NCBI GenBank assembly: GCA_020025015.1
Contig: JAHHSV010000014.1
Location: 1 to 33,650, forward strand
Reading direction: 5' to 3'
Length of the DNA: 33,650 bases
Source of the DNA: Anaeroplasmataceae bacterium
GTDB taxonomy: Bacteria > Bacillota_I > Bacilli_A > Acholeplasmatales > Anaeroplasmataceae
Part shown: one piece after another, positions 17,254 through 25,872 of the stretch
Position numbering within the stretch: position 1 is the first letter of the stretch
Layout of the letters: each line of letters opens with the position of its first letter
Made by a program: the position numbers and the translations under genes
Notes under the pieces: generated by a model
What the model was told of the DNA's origin: nothing
Seen by the model: only the letters and a program-made list of their open reading frames with translations
The model's database searches: none

Positions 17254-17886
17254 ATGAAAAGAGAAGTAGCAAACGCATTATTAGATATTAAGGCTGTAAG
17301 CTTAAAGCCTAATGACCCATTTACCTGGGCTAGTGGAATTAAAAGCCCAATTTACTGTGACAATCGTTTTATTTTAAGCTTTCCCGAAAAAAGAAATATA
17401 ATTGTTGAGGCCTTTGTTAAGACAATTAAGGAAAGCTATCCTGATGTAGAAATGCTATTTGGTACTAGTACAGCTGGTATTCCTTGGGCAAGCTTAGTAG
17501 CTGATCGCTTAGGCTTACCTATGGGCTATGTTAGAGGCGACAATAAGGATCATGGTAAGAAAAACCAAATTGAGGGTCACGTTGTTGAAAATACTAAGGT
17601 TGTTGTAATTGAGGATTTAATTTCAACTGGTGGTAGTGTTAAAACTGTAATTGAGCCTTTATTAGCAGCAAAGCAAGAGGTTTTAGGTGTTGTTGCTATC
17701 TTTACCTATGAGCTGGCCAAGGCAAGTAAGCTATTTGAAGAAATGAATATAAGCTATAAGACCTTATCTAATTATTCAACTCTTATTGAAGAGGCTGTTA
17801 AAAATAACTATGTTAGTGCTAATGATTTAGCTAAGCTTAAGGAATGGAAAAAGGATCCTAGCAACGAAGAGTGGATGAATAAATAA
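17254..17886 (+). CDS. pyrE: Orotate phosphoribosyltransferase
   Basis: Transfers ribose phosphate from PRPP to orotate. 210 residues. The PRPP motif VVVIEDLISTGGSV lies in the second half, and the N-terminal FTWASGIKSPIYCDNR block binds orotate. Last gene of the pyr operon. No terminator is seen after it; the next gene's promoter starts 6 bases beyond the stop, so read-through is likely. Confidence 0.96.
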   Translation: MKREVANALLDIKAVSLKPNDPFTWASGIKSPIYCDNRFILSFPEKRNIIVEAFVKTIKESYPDVEMLFGTSTAGIPWASLVADRLGLPMGYVRGDNKDHGKKNQIEGHVVENTKVVVIEDLISTGGSVKTVIEPLLAAKQEVLGVVAIFTYELAKASKLFEEMNISYKTLSNYSTLIEEAVKNNYVSANDLAKLKEWKKDPSNEEWMNK

Positions 17887-17891
17887 TTTTT

Positions 17892-17900
17892 TGCTATAAT
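17892..17900 (+). promoter_or_regulatory. Extended -10 promoter of the DUF3137-like gene
   Basis: TGCTATAAT directly after the pyrE stop, 22 bases before the ATG. The -35 side lies within pyrE codons and is weak. Confidence 0.55.
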
Positions 17901-17921
17901 TATTGGTAGGAAGTGATAGCT

Positions 17922-18653
17922 ATGTTTTTAGAAACCTTAGATTTTATAATATATATCTTAGTGATGGTACTTTTTCCTACCATTTTAATCGGTACCTTTT
18001 TGTATCGTAAATTTGTTATAATTCCTTATAAGAATAATGTTGTAAAAAAATATTTATTAGAAATTAACCCTAATATTAAATATACCTTTGAGGCTGATAG
18101 TAAAGCCTTTCAGGCCTTTAATGCTGATTATCGTTTAATTAATAATGCTAGAAGATATGCGATTACGGATTTGATTATAGATGATAATATGGAATCCTTT
18201 GATCTTCATGCAACGCATACGCAAAGCACTGGTAAAAACCAAACGACGGTTACGGATTTTAAGGGTCGCTTTTATGTTATAAAAATTGATACTAAATATG
18301 ATTGTGATTTTATTTTAAAGGAAGAAATATTGAATAGAGCGCCAGAGGGCTTTAGCCTCTTAGATTTAGAGGTTATAAGCTTTAATAAAAAGTTTAATTT
18401 ATATGTTAATTCTAAAGAAGAGGCTCATCACTATTTCACACCAAGTGTCATTAAGCGCTTAGTAGAATTAGAGGATAGCAGTGAGGGTAAGCTTATCTTT
18501 GCCTATATCAATGGTAAATTCTATTTTGGTATTAATGATGGAGCTAATTTCTTTGAATCCTTAAAAACTAAGGAAGATGTAAAAAATGAATATTTAAGGC
18601 AAAAAAATAAGGTTTTGGAGTTCCAAAAGCTTATTGAAAAGGCTAGCCTTTAA
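17922..18653 (+). CDS. Membrane-anchored protein, possibly DUF3137-like
   Basis: 243 residues from ATG 17922, with AGGAAG at 17908-17913 as ribosome site; a GTG at 17913 overlaps that site and is less likely. One long hydrophobic region at about 7-28, then a basic stretch and a soluble alpha/beta domain. The central FDLHATHTQSTG followed by FKGRFYVI resembles the DUF3137 family, whose function is unknown. That match is from memory and not certain. It stands alone between pyrE and a terminator. Confidence 0.6.
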   Translation: MFLETLDFIIYILVMVLFPTILIGTFLYRKFVIIPYKNNVVKKYLLEINPNIKYTFEADSKAFQAFNADYRLINNARRYAITDLIIDDNMESFDLHATHTQSTGKNQTTVTDFKGRFYVIKIDTKYDCDFILKEEILNRAPEGFSLLDLEVISFNKKFNLYVNSKEEAHHYFTPSVIKRLVELEDSSEGKLIFAYINGKFYFGINDGANFFESLKTKEDVKNEYLRQKNKVLEFQKLIEKASL

Positions 18654-18657
18654 AATA

Positions 18658-18699
18658 GGTCTGCTTTAGTGAATTTATTGCTAGAGCAGGCTTTTTTTA
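18658..18699 (+). terminator. Terminator after the DUF3137-like gene
   Basis: GGTCTGCTTTAG (18658-18669) pairs with CTAGAGCAGGCT (18681-18692), with three G-U pairs, followed by a T-run. Confidence 0.85.
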
Positions 18700-18756
18700 T
18701 TTTAAAAATGCCAAGATAATCCTAGTAATTTAATGGTATTTTTCTTTAAATTGGTA

Positions 18757-18762
18757 TATAAT
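18757..18762 (+). promoter_or_regulatory. -10 box of the tsaE operon
   Basis: TATAAT 30 bases before the tsaE ATG; the -35 is not convincing (TGGTAT at 18734-18739, 17-base spacer). Confidence 0.5.
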
Positions 18763-18792
18763 AGGGTTTGCAAATTAGAAATAGGTGAAAAT

Positions 18793-19236
18793 ATGCAAAA
18801 ATTTATTACAAATAGTCGTGAAGAGACAATTGAATTAGGTAAAAAAATTGGTAAAAATTTAAATAGAGGAGACGTTATTTTACTAACTGGTGACCTATCA
18901 GCTGGTAAAACAACCATCACGAAGGGAATTGGTGAGGCCTTAGGGGTAACTAAGGTAATTAATTCACCAACGTTTACTATCGTTAAGACGTATAGTGGAA
19001 AATTTCCGTTATATCACCTAGATTTATACCGTTTAGAGGGTCTAGGCGAGGACTTTGATTTAGAGGAATATTTTGAGGGTGATGGGGTTGCTGTTGTTGA
19101 ATGGCCATTCCAGGTAACTGAGATTTTACCTAGTGAATATTTAGAGATAAATCTAACTATTACTGGGGAAAATTCGCGCGAAATTATTCTTAAGGAAAAC
19201 GGAAAGAAATATGAAGGAAGGTTTGAATTGTGCTAA
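18793..19236 (+). CDS. tsaE: tRNA t6A synthesis ATPase TsaE
   Basis: ATPase that drives turnover of the TsaB-TsaD complex making N6-threonylcarbamoyladenosine at position 37 of ANN-decoding tRNAs. 147 residues from ATG 18793 (AGGTGA at 18783-18788). Walker A GDLSAGKT at 33-40, then SPTFTIVKTY and HLDLYRLEG, all typical of the family. It is followed with a 7-base overlap by tsaB. The four-gene order tsaE-tsaB-rimI-tsaD is common in Firmicutes. TsaC, which makes the threonylcarbamoyl-AMP, is not in the window. Confidence 0.95.
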   Translation: MQKFITNSREETIELGKKIGKNLNRGDVILLTGDLSAGKTTITKGIGEALGVTKVINSPTFTIVKTYSGKFPLYHLDLYRLEGLGEDFDLEEYFEGDGVAVVEWPFQVTEILPSEYLEINLTITGENSREIILKENGKKYEGRFELC

Positions 19237-19802
19237 CATTAATCTTAGATTCAGCAACTAAAAATATGTATATTGGCTTTGTTGATGAAAATAAAGTCTT
19301 ATATGAAAAATATTATGAAGGCGCTAATGATCATGCTAAATATATTGTTAGTGGAATTGAAGAGGCTTTAAAGAGCCTAAATAAAAAGGTTAAGGATATT
19401 AAGAAGATAGTTTGTGGTGTGGGTCCTGGCTCTTATACAGGTGTACGTATGGCAGTTACCGTAGCGAAGATGATGGCTCACTTTGCTAATATCCCATTAT
19501 ATGAGGTATCTACCTTAGCTATTCTTGCCTCAAATTTAGAGGGTAATGTAATTGCTACAATTGACGCACGTCGTGGTATGGTATTTGGTGGTATTTTTAA
19601 TAAGGGTAAGGAAGTAGTTAAGGAAAGCTACACTAGCTTAGATGAGCTAAAGAATAATCCTTATGATGCTATCGTTACAGATAATGATTTTAAGGTTAAT
19701 CCTTTTGTTGCTATAGAAAATGCAAGCTTAGTAGAAGAACCAATGCTATTAGTACCAAACTATTTACGTGATACTGAGGCTGAACGTAATTTATGCAAAT
19801 AA
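19230..19802 (+). CDS. tsaB: tRNA t6A synthesis scaffold TsaB
   Basis: Inactive ASKHA-fold partner that dimerises with TsaD. 190 residues, a little shorter than the usual 220-230. DSATKNMYIG at the start and GPGSYTGVR at 65-73 are family marks. It starts with GTG at 19230, 8 bases after GGAAGG (19216-19221) and overlapping the tsaE stop. Its last 10 bases overlap the acetyltransferase gene. Confidence 0.93.
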   Translation: MLTLILDSATKNMYIGFVDENKVLYEKYYEGANDHAKYIVSGIEEALKSLNKKVKDIKKIVCGVGPGSYTGVRMAVTVAKMMAHFANIPLYEVSTLAILASNLEGNVIATIDARRGMVFGGIFNKGKEVVKESYTSLDELKNNPYDAIVTDNDFKVNPFVAIENASLVEEPMLLVPNYLRDTEAERNLCK

Positions 19803-20191
19803 TTGAGGATTTTAGGCCTTATGCTAGTAGCATTTGTGAGCTTGAAAATAAATATCTAACAGGAACAATTAAAGAATTAGATTCTAATGCTTCAGTAATT
19901 GTTGCGGTTTTAGATAATAAGCTTATTGGCTATTTATACTATAGCTTAGTATTAGATGAGGCAGAAATTATTAGTATTTGTATTGAGCCTGAGTTTAGAC
20001 ATCAGGGTGTTGGTAGTAAGCTATTTAGCTACCTAGCTGATAAAGGGGTAGCGGTATGCTATTTAGATGTAAAGGAAACAAATTCTAAAGCTATTAGCTT
20101 TTATACTAAGCTAGGCTTTAAGGAATATTTAAGAAGAAGCAATTACTATAGTGATAATAGTAATGCGATATTAATGAAATGGAGCAGATAA
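19793..20191 (+). CDS. GNAT acetyltransferase, RimI-like
   Basis: 132 residues. The acetyl-CoA loop is RHQGVG (69-74) and the C-terminal FYTKLGFKEY is typical of GNAT proteins. Position between tsaB and tsaD is where rimI (N-terminal acetylation of ribosomal protein S18 in E. coli) sits in many Firmicutes, so RimI-like is a reasonable call. The substrate is not shown by sequence. Confidence 0.85.
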   Translation: MQIIEDFRPYASSICELENKYLTGTIKELDSNASVIVAVLDNKLIGYLYYSLVLDEAEIISICIEPEFRHQGVGSKLFSYLADKGVAVCYLDVKETNSKAISFYTKLGFKEYLRRSNYYSDNSNAILMKWSR

Positions 20192-20192
20192 T

Positions 20193-21191
20193 ATGTTAGT
20201 ACTTGGTGTAGAAAGTAGCTGTGATGAAACTAGCGTTGCCGTTGTTCGTGATGGCAAAGAGGTTTTATCAAATGTAATTCTTTCACAAATAGATATCCAT
20301 AAAAAATTTGGTGGCGTTGTGCCTGAGGTAGCTAGTAGACATCACGTTTATCAGGTCGCTATGGTTTTTGATGAAGCGTTTAAAAAGGCTTTAGTAAAGC
20401 CTGAAGATATTGATGTTGTTGCCGTAACAGAAGGACCAGGCTTAATTGGTTCACTTTTAGTTGGTGTTAATGCCGCTAAGACCTTCGCTTTAGTTTTTGA
20501 TAAGCCTTTAATTGGTGTTCACCATTTAGCAGGTCACATTTACGCTAATGCAATTGAGCATGAAATGAAGTTTCCTGCCATTGCTTTATTAGTAAGTGGT
20601 GGTAACACAGAATTAATTTATATGCGTGATCATTTTAAATTTGAAATTTTAGGTGAAACCCATGATGATGCGGTTGGTGAATCCTATGATAAGGTAGCAA
20701 GAGTTGTAGGCCTTCCTTATCCAGGTGGTCCAGCTGTTGATAAGCTAGCGCATGAGGGTAAGGTTACCTATAATTTACCTAAGCCTTATGTTGATGGCTA
20801 TAACTTCAGCTTTAGTGGCTTAAAGAGTGCAGTAATTAATTTAAATCATAACCTAGAGCAACGTCACGAGGAGGTTAATAAGGAAGATTTATGTGCAAGC
20901 TTCCAGGATAGTGTTTCTGAGGTTTTAGTTAATAAGACCTTTAAGGCTGCAAGGGAATACAAGGTTAAGCAAATCATTGTGGCTGGTGGCGTTTCTGCTA
21001 ATAAGGGCTTAAAGGAGCGCTTTATGGCTGAGAATAAGGATGGCTTTGAGATTTGTATCCCATCAATTAGATATTGTACTGATAATGCAGCGATGATTGC
21101 GGTTGCTGGCTATTATCAATGGCAGCTATGTCCAGAAAAGCGTAGCCTAGATATGAATGCTGATTCTAGCTTAGAGCTTGAAAGTAAATAA
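20193..21191 (+). CDS. tsaD: tRNA N6-adenosine threonylcarbamoyltransferase TsaD
   Basis: Catalytic subunit that moves threonylcarbamoyl onto A37. 332 residues, normal. The metal-binding HLAGH motif is at 111-115. VESSCDETSVA at the start, LVSGGNTELIYM, SFSGLKSAV and GGVSANKGLKE are intact. It ends in a short acidic tail before a terminator. Starts one base after the rimI-like stop. Confidence 0.97.
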   Translation: MLVLGVESSCDETSVAVVRDGKEVLSNVILSQIDIHKKFGGVVPEVASRHHVYQVAMVFDEAFKKALVKPEDIDVVAVTEGPGLIGSLLVGVNAAKTFALVFDKPLIGVHHLAGHIYANAIEHEMKFPAIALLVSGGNTELIYMRDHFKFEILGETHDDAVGESYDKVARVVGLPYPGGPAVDKLAHEGKVTYNLPKPYVDGYNFSFSGLKSAVINLNHNLEQRHEEVNKEDLCASFQDSVSEVLVNKTFKAAREYKVKQIIVAGGVSANKGLKERFMAENKDGFEICIPSIRYCTDNAAMIAVAGYYQWQLCPEKRSLDMNADSSLELESK

Positions 21192-21212
21192 TATAATTTT
21201 GCTATGGATTTA

Positions 21213-21249
21213 AGGCTTGAGATTTATTTCTCAACCTTTTTTTATTTTT
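21213..21249 (+). terminator. Terminator of the tsa operon
   Basis: AAGGcTTGAGA (21213-21223) pairs with TCTCAACCTT (21230-21239) with one bulged C, then a T-rich run. Confidence 0.8.
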
Positions 21250-21253
21250 GTGG

Positions 21254-21282
21254 TGGTTAAGCTAAAAAAATAATGTTATAAT
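21254..21282 (+). promoter_or_regulatory. Promoter of the PqqD/HprK/S26/ABC operon
   Basis: TGGTTA (21254-21259), 17-base spacer, TATAAT (21277-21282) with TGT before it, making an extended -10. No later promoter or terminator is seen until after 28115, so seven genes probably share it. Confidence 0.6.
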
Positions 21283-21311
21283 AAAATGATTGATAATAAT
21301 GAGGTGAACTA

Positions 21312-22394
21312 ATGAACTCGTTTGAGCTTTTACAGGCGTATTTCAAAAAGGAAACATTTGAATTTGAGGGAGATCCTAAAGAAGCAATTGCTAGAGAAAA
21401 CAAGCAATCCTTAGCACCCTATTTATACTATGTTTATGGAGATAGGTTTTTAAATGTCTATTTAGGTGCAACCTTAATTCAAGAAAAATTTTATAGCTTA
21501 CAAAAGGAATTAACTAGTCTTTTTAATGCTAATTCAATCGATCATTTTTATATTAAAGGCTCAGTTTTATCTAGAATATATCCTGATTCTACTCTAAGAA
21601 CAAGGGGAGATATTGATGTGTTAGTAAGAGAAAGTGACTATAAAAGAGCGGCTAAAATTCTTGAGGAAAATGATTATCATTTTGAAGGTGAATGTAATCA
21701 TCATAAGGGCTTTATGAAAAACAATTTAGAGGTTGAGCTTCATAGAACTGTTTGTGATGATAATGATAGCTTTAGCAGCTATTTTAAGGATATCTTTAAT
21801 CATGCTACTAGGGTTAGTGATTCCTTATATGAGCTTGAGCCAAGCTTTCATTATATTTATTTGATTTATCATTTAAATAGGCATTTGAAATCAGGTGAGG
21901 GCTTAAGATCATTTATAGATTTTTACTATATGGATTCAAAATACAATTTAGATTATGACTTCATTGAAGGAGAACTAGAAAAGCTAGGCTTTACTAAGCT
22001 ATATCATTCAATATGTGCAGCTATTTATGCCATAACTGGTAAGAAGCTTAGAGGCTATGCGGATATCGATATTATGCCTTTAATTAATTCCTTATTAGAA
22101 ACAGGGGTTCATGGTATTAATACGGGCTTTGAGTTAATAGATAAGCGAGATATTAAAAAAAGTGGCTCAAAGCTTAAATATTTATTAAATAAGCTATTTA
22201 TGGATAAGGATACAAGAAGAGTACTTTATCCAAGGCTAAGTAAAATATATATTTTATATCCTGTTATGTGGTGTCATAGGCTATTTATTCTTTTATTTAA
22301 AAGAAAGGGTAGATTAAAGCAGCTTATGAGAATTGATAATGAAGCTATTGATGAAACGCTTAATGTTTATAATAAATATGGAGTTATAGATTAG
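21312..22394 (+). CDS. Nucleotidyltransferase-fold protein (PF14907-type)
   Basis: 360 residues. IKGSVLSRIYP (81-91), then the nucleotidyltransferase signature GDIDVLV (99-105, metal-site Asp100 and Asp102), VELHRT (141-146) and a histidine-containing helix IYHLNRHLKSGEGLRSFIDFYY. This is the pattern of the uncharacterised nucleotidyltransferase family often found in lasso and other RiPP gene clusters (established association; the chemistry is unknown to me). The C-terminal part is helical and basic. First gene of the operon, ending inside the ribosome site of the lipoprotein gene 9 bases before its start. It could modify the exported peptide or act on a small molecule. Confidence 0.8.
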   Translation: MNSFELLQAYFKKETFEFEGDPKEAIARENKQSLAPYLYYVYGDRFLNVYLGATLIQEKFYSLQKELTSLFNANSIDHFYIKGSVLSRIYPDSTLRTRGDIDVLVRESDYKRAAKILEENDYHFEGECNHHKGFMKNNLEVELHRTVCDDNDSFSSYFKDIFNHATRVSDSLYELEPSFHYIYLIYHLNRHLKSGEGLRSFIDFYYMDSKYNLDYDFIEGELEKLGFTKLYHSICAAIYAITGKKLRGYADIDIMPLINSLLETGVHGINTGFELIDKRDIKKSGSKLKYLLNKLFMDKDTRRVLYPRLSKIYILYPVMWCHRLFILLFKRKGRLKQLMRIDNEAIDETLNVYNKYGVID

Positions 22395-22403
22395 GAGGGG
22401 AAT

Positions 22404-22982
22404 ATGAGAAAAAACATTAAAGAATTGTTGGTGGGATTATTTATGCTAATCCTTCTAGTTCCTGCTTTAGTGGCATGCAATAATGCTTCTAAACCTGAGA
22501 CTGAATTTGTAAGTATTTATTTAAATACTAATTATGAGGTCGGTGAGGAATTTAAAGCTGGTACGATGGTAGTAAAAAAGGATGGTAAGGAAATCACAGT
22601 TGATGTAACTAAGGATATGGTAACAGGCTTTGATACTAGTAAGGCTGGTAAGGTAGTGGTTACAATTAGCTATGAGGGAATAACTAAGGAGGTAACCTTA
22701 ACGGTTTTAGATGCTAGCAAGGAAGCTATTGAAATTGTTAGTGTTAAATTTAAGACTGATTATAAGGTCAATGAGGAGTTTTCTGGCGGTGAATTAAAGG
22801 TTTTAATTGATGGCAAGGAAACAATTGTTACTATTACTAAGGATATGGTAACAGGCTTTGATACTAGTAAGACTGGCGAATTTGAGGTAAAAATCAGCTA
22901 TAAGGGCTTAGAAAAGAAGGTAACTATTAAGGTTAGTGAAAAAAATTCTAGTGGTGACACTGGTTGGTTACCATGGGTATAA
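22404..22982 (+). CDS. Lipoprotein with two bacterial Ig-like repeats
   Basis: 192 residues. Lipoprotein signal peptide with lipobox LVAC and lipidated Cys25, so anchored on the outer face of the membrane. Two similar domains follow (about 34-103 and 108-182), each with a KDMVTGFDTSK block that is identical at DNA level over 36 bases, pointing to recent duplication or conversion. These look like group 3-type Ig-like domains. The protein ends abruptly in SSGDTGWLPWV, a hydrophobic Trp-rich tail unlike the rest. AGGAGGGG (22393-22400) is its ribosome site. A surface partner of the downstream export machinery is inferred only from position. Confidence 0.75.
   Translation: MRKNIKELLVGLFMLILLVPALVACNNASKPETEFVSIYLNTNYEVGEEFKAGTMVVKKDGKEITVDVTKDMVTGFDTSKAGKVVVTISYEGITKEVTLTVLDASKEAIEIVSVKFKTDYKVNEEFSGGELKVLIDGKETIVTITKDMVTGFDTSKTGEFEVKISYKGLEKKVTIKVSEKNSSGDTGWLPWV
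22608..22643 (+). repeat. 36-base direct repeat, copy 1
   Basis: Identical to 22836-22871; it encodes the TKDMVTGFDTSK part of the first Ig-like domain of the lipoprotein. Confidence 0.9.
22836..22871 (+). repeat. 36-base direct repeat, copy 2
   Basis: Second identical copy, in the second Ig-like domain. The flanking codons have diverged, so only this block is under recent homogenisation or strong constraint. Confidence 0.9.
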
Positions 22983-23005
22983 AAATAGAATATGGGGGTT
23001 AGAAA

Positions 23006-25048
23006 ATGAAAGGCTTAAAGAAAATTTTAGTTGCAGGCTTAGTAGCGTTTGGTGCTATTACTGCATATGGTGTTAGCGCTAATGCCGCTAATGAATATTT
23101 TAATGAAAAATACTATGATACAACTATTCCAGCAGGCTATTATGATGGAATTGATACAAGCTTAACTGGCGATGCCTTTAAGAATGTATTAGGTCCAATT
23201 ATTTCAAAGAATTATCATCAGCATAGCTATAAGGAAAATAATACAGTTTTAAAATATACTGATCCAGATCCAAAGCATCCAAGAAAGGTTATTGGCTTTT
23301 ATTCTGGTCAATCTTTATCAGAAGGTGCTTGGAATAAGGAGCACGTTTGGGCTAAGAGCCATGGCTTTCCTAATAGTGGTGCGGCACCTTATTGTGATGC
23401 ACACCATTTAAGACCAACAATTAATAAAATTAATAGTGATCGTGGTAATTTAGACTTTGGTGAATTACCAGGTGTAAGTGCTGATCAATATGGTAATAAA
23501 AAGGGTGATGTTTTTGAACCACGTGATGAGGTAAAGGGCGATGTTGCTCGTATAATGTTCTATATGGAAACAAGATATAAGAAGGATTATAATTTAAAGC
23601 TTGTAAATGATAGAAAAACCTCATTAAGTGATACTAATGGACGTTTTGGTGGCTTACAAACCTTAATTAAATGGCATTATCAGGATCCAGTAAGTAAGGA
23701 AGAAGTTTATCGTAATAATGTAATTTATGATAAATTTCAGCATAATCGTAACCCATATATTGATCATCCAGAGTGGGTTAAATTAGCTTATCCTAATGAT
23801 TATGATGGTGGCGAGATTAATCCAAATCCAAATCCTGGTGATAGTGAGGCTATCAAAGAGGTTATTGATTTAATTAATAAGATTCCTACTATGCCAACTC
23901 TTGATGATAAGGATACTATTACCTTAGCAAAGGCTAAATATGAGGCCTTAGCTTCAGCTGATAAGAGTAGTGTTACAAATTATACTAAGCTTAATGAGGC
24001 CTTAAAGGTTATTAATTCCTTAGAGCATCCTAATGTTAGTGGTGGCGATACTGATAAGCCGGTTAATAAGGATGATATTTTAATTGATTTTACAAACAGC
24101 CAAATTCATGGTATGGGCTATTCTAAAAATGTTGATTTTACTGTAAATAATTTAGATTTCCTAGCCTCTGATTTTTATGTTGCTGGTTCTGATGTAAGAT
24201 TAGGCCACAATAAGAGTGGAAGTAGCTTAGCTAAATTTGGTATTGATAATACAGGGGCTTATTTAGAGCCTAAATTTGATACTGAGGGCTTAAAGTCATT
24301 TAATTTAACCCTTGGTCAAATCTATGGTAGTGCTGATATAGCATGGCAGGTATTATTTAAGGAAAGCGGCAGTGAAGCCTATACTAAGGTTAATGAGGGT
24401 ACAGTTGGTACTGATAAATTAGAAATTAATGCATCACTAGCCAGCCCAAAGAATGGTAAATTTATTTTAGTTATTTTAGGTAGTAAATCACGTATTCAAT
24501 TAGGTAGCTATCACCTAACAGTAGAAAAGGGTAGTGTTACTCCTACTCCAAATCCAGGCGTATCTGCAAAGGATAGCTTTGTTTTAGAGGAAACTAAATC
24601 AAGCCTAAGAGTAAGCTTTAATGATACTGAGGTTGATGCTGATTTAAGATTTGGTACTCGTATTAAGGCTGAAAGCTTTAATTCTAATGCCAAATATGGT
24701 GTTTTAGTAGTAGAGGGTAATCGAGAATTAACTAGTGGCTTACAGGAAGCAACTACTATTAGTGCCTATAGTAAAAATAAATTTCTAGAAATGACTCCTG
24801 TAAGGGTTGATGAAAATGGTAATGAGGCAGAGGATGGTAATTTCTATCAATTTGCGTGGGTAATTACTAATATGGAAGGCCATTATGATTTCTTATTTAA
24901 TGCCGTAATTTATATGGAATTAGATGGTAAGCTATATTTTGGCAATCCAATTAAAGCTAGCTTAAATGATACAACTAAATTCTATCTCGATAATAATTTA
25001 GTTGAGGATCCTGTAGTTAGAAAGGTTTTAGAGGATTTATTAAAGTAG
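23006..25048 (+). CDS. Secreted endonuclease I with C-terminal accessory domains
   Basis: 680 residues. Signal peptide with ANA cleavage near 26-28. Endonuclease I domain (about 29-265): WNKEHVWAKS at 109-118 with catalytic His113, then DAHHLRPT (131-138) and NSDRGNLDFGE (143-153), the metal-site pattern of this extracellular nuclease family. A Pro/Asn/Gly linker near 272-278 leads to a helical FIVAR-like segment (about 280-345), a beta-rich domain (about 357-515), a TPTPNPG linker, and a C-terminal domain (531-680) shared with two other secreted proteins here. It probably degrades extracellular DNA. Embedded in the peptide-export operon: 23 bases after the lipoprotein, 14 bases before the kinase-like gene. 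Confidence 0.88.
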   Translation: MKGLKKILVAGLVAFGAITAYGVSANAANEYFNEKYYDTTIPAGYYDGIDTSLTGDAFKNVLGPIISKNYHQHSYKENNTVLKYTDPDPKHPRKVIGFYSGQSLSEGAWNKEHVWAKSHGFPNSGAAPYCDAHHLRPTINKINSDRGNLDFGELPGVSADQYGNKKGDVFEPRDEVKGDVARIMFYMETRYKKDYNLKLVNDRKTSLSDTNGRFGGLQTLIKWHYQDPVSKEEVYRNNVIYDKFQHNRNPYIDHPEWVKLAYPNDYDGGEINPNPNPGDSEAIKEVIDLINKIPTMPTLDDKDTITLAKAKYEALASADKSSVTNYTKLNEALKVINSLEHPNVSGGDTDKPVNKDDILIDFTNSQIHGMGYSKNVDFTVNNLDFLASDFYVAGSDVRLGHNKSGSSLAKFGIDNTGAYLEPKFDTEGLKSFNLTLGQIYGSADIAWQVLFKESGSEAYTKVNEGTVGTDKLEINASLASPKNGKFILVILGSKSRIQLGSYHLTVEKGSVTPTPNPGVSAKDSFVLEETKSSLRVSFNDTEVDADLRFGTRIKAESFNSNAKYGVLVVEGNRELTSGLQEATTISAYSKNKFLEMTPVRVDENGNEAEDGNFYQFAWVITNMEGHYDFLFNAVIYMELDGKLYFGNPIKASLNDTTKFYLDNNLVEDPVVRKVLEDLLK

Positions 25049-25062
25049 AGAGTGATGATTTT

Positions 25063-25872
25063 ATGAATATTTTGGCTGGGGGAATTAAAATTAGGCTTAA
25101 TCTAATTCATAAGGCTGAATTTAAAAATTTAGCCAATTATGAAATACAGGAAGAGGGAGAGTTTATCTTAAACTCTTCCTTAGAAAAGCCTAGCTTTAAG
25201 GAAATGAAGGAAGCATTTAAAACTACATATTATACCCTATATGATACAGAAAAGGGTGTTTTTCAGCTTCAAAGGTATGATGATAATATTGTTGGAGGAA
25301 TCCTTTATGAGGATAAGACAATTACAATGTATTTATATAATGATTCCTTCCAGTCTGAATATTTAATGAGCCAATATGCGTTTGTCTATTGGATAAGAAA
25401 TTATACTAAGGGAATCTTTATTCATTCCTCTAGTATAATGGTTAATGATAAGGGCTTTTTGATTTGTGCAAAAAGTGGTACGGGTAAGTCTACTCATAGG
25501 CGCTTATGGGAAAAATTTGGGGCTATTTGCCTAAATGATGATAAAAATGTTATTGCGTTAGAAAATGATAAGCTTTATATTTTACCAAATCCTTGGAGTG
25601 GTAAGCATTTTTGTGATAACAACTTCAAGGCTGAGTTAAAGGCAGTTGTTTTTATTTATCAAAGCAAGGAAAATGTCTATGAAGAATTACCTAAGGATAA
25701 GGCCTTAGCCTTACTTTTAAATCAAATTCAATTACCTAGCAATGCCTTTAAGGATAGCTGGAATTTGATTGTGGATAAGCTTTTAGATTTAAAGCTTGCA
25801 AGATATGGCTGTAATATGGAGGATAGTGCCTATTTTACATTAGAGGCTAATATAGGAGGATGCTTAAAATGA
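25063..25872 (+). CDS. HPr-kinase-like ATPase of RiPP type
   Basis: 269 residues, cytoplasmic. The C-terminal half has IHSSSIMVNDKG (120-131), P-loop AKSGTGKST (136-144), NDD at 158-160 and PWSGK at 177-181: the HprK/PEPCK-like pattern. The N-terminal half lacks the HPr kinase regulatory domain, so it is a small HprK relative rather than true HprK. In lasso clusters such kinases phosphorylate the peptide (paeninodin, established). Here the following gene is PqqD-like, overlapping by 4 bases (ATGA), which argues for a joint job on a peptide. The phosphate acceptor would need to be Ser or Thr; the candidate peptide at 30110 has Ser23, Thr27 and Ser29. Confidence 0.82.
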   Translation: MNILAGGIKIRLNLIHKAEFKNLANYEIQEEGEFILNSSLEKPSFKEMKEAFKTTYYTLYDTEKGVFQLQRYDDNIVGGILYEDKTITMYLYNDSFQSEYLMSQYAFVYWIRNYTKGIFIHSSSIMVNDKGFLICAKSGTGKSTHRRLWEKFGAICLNDDKNVIALENDKLYILPNPWSGKHFCDNNFKAELKAVVFIYQSKENVYEELPKDKALALLLNQIQLPSNAFKDSWNLIVDKLLDLKLARYGCNMEDSAYFTLEANIGGCLK

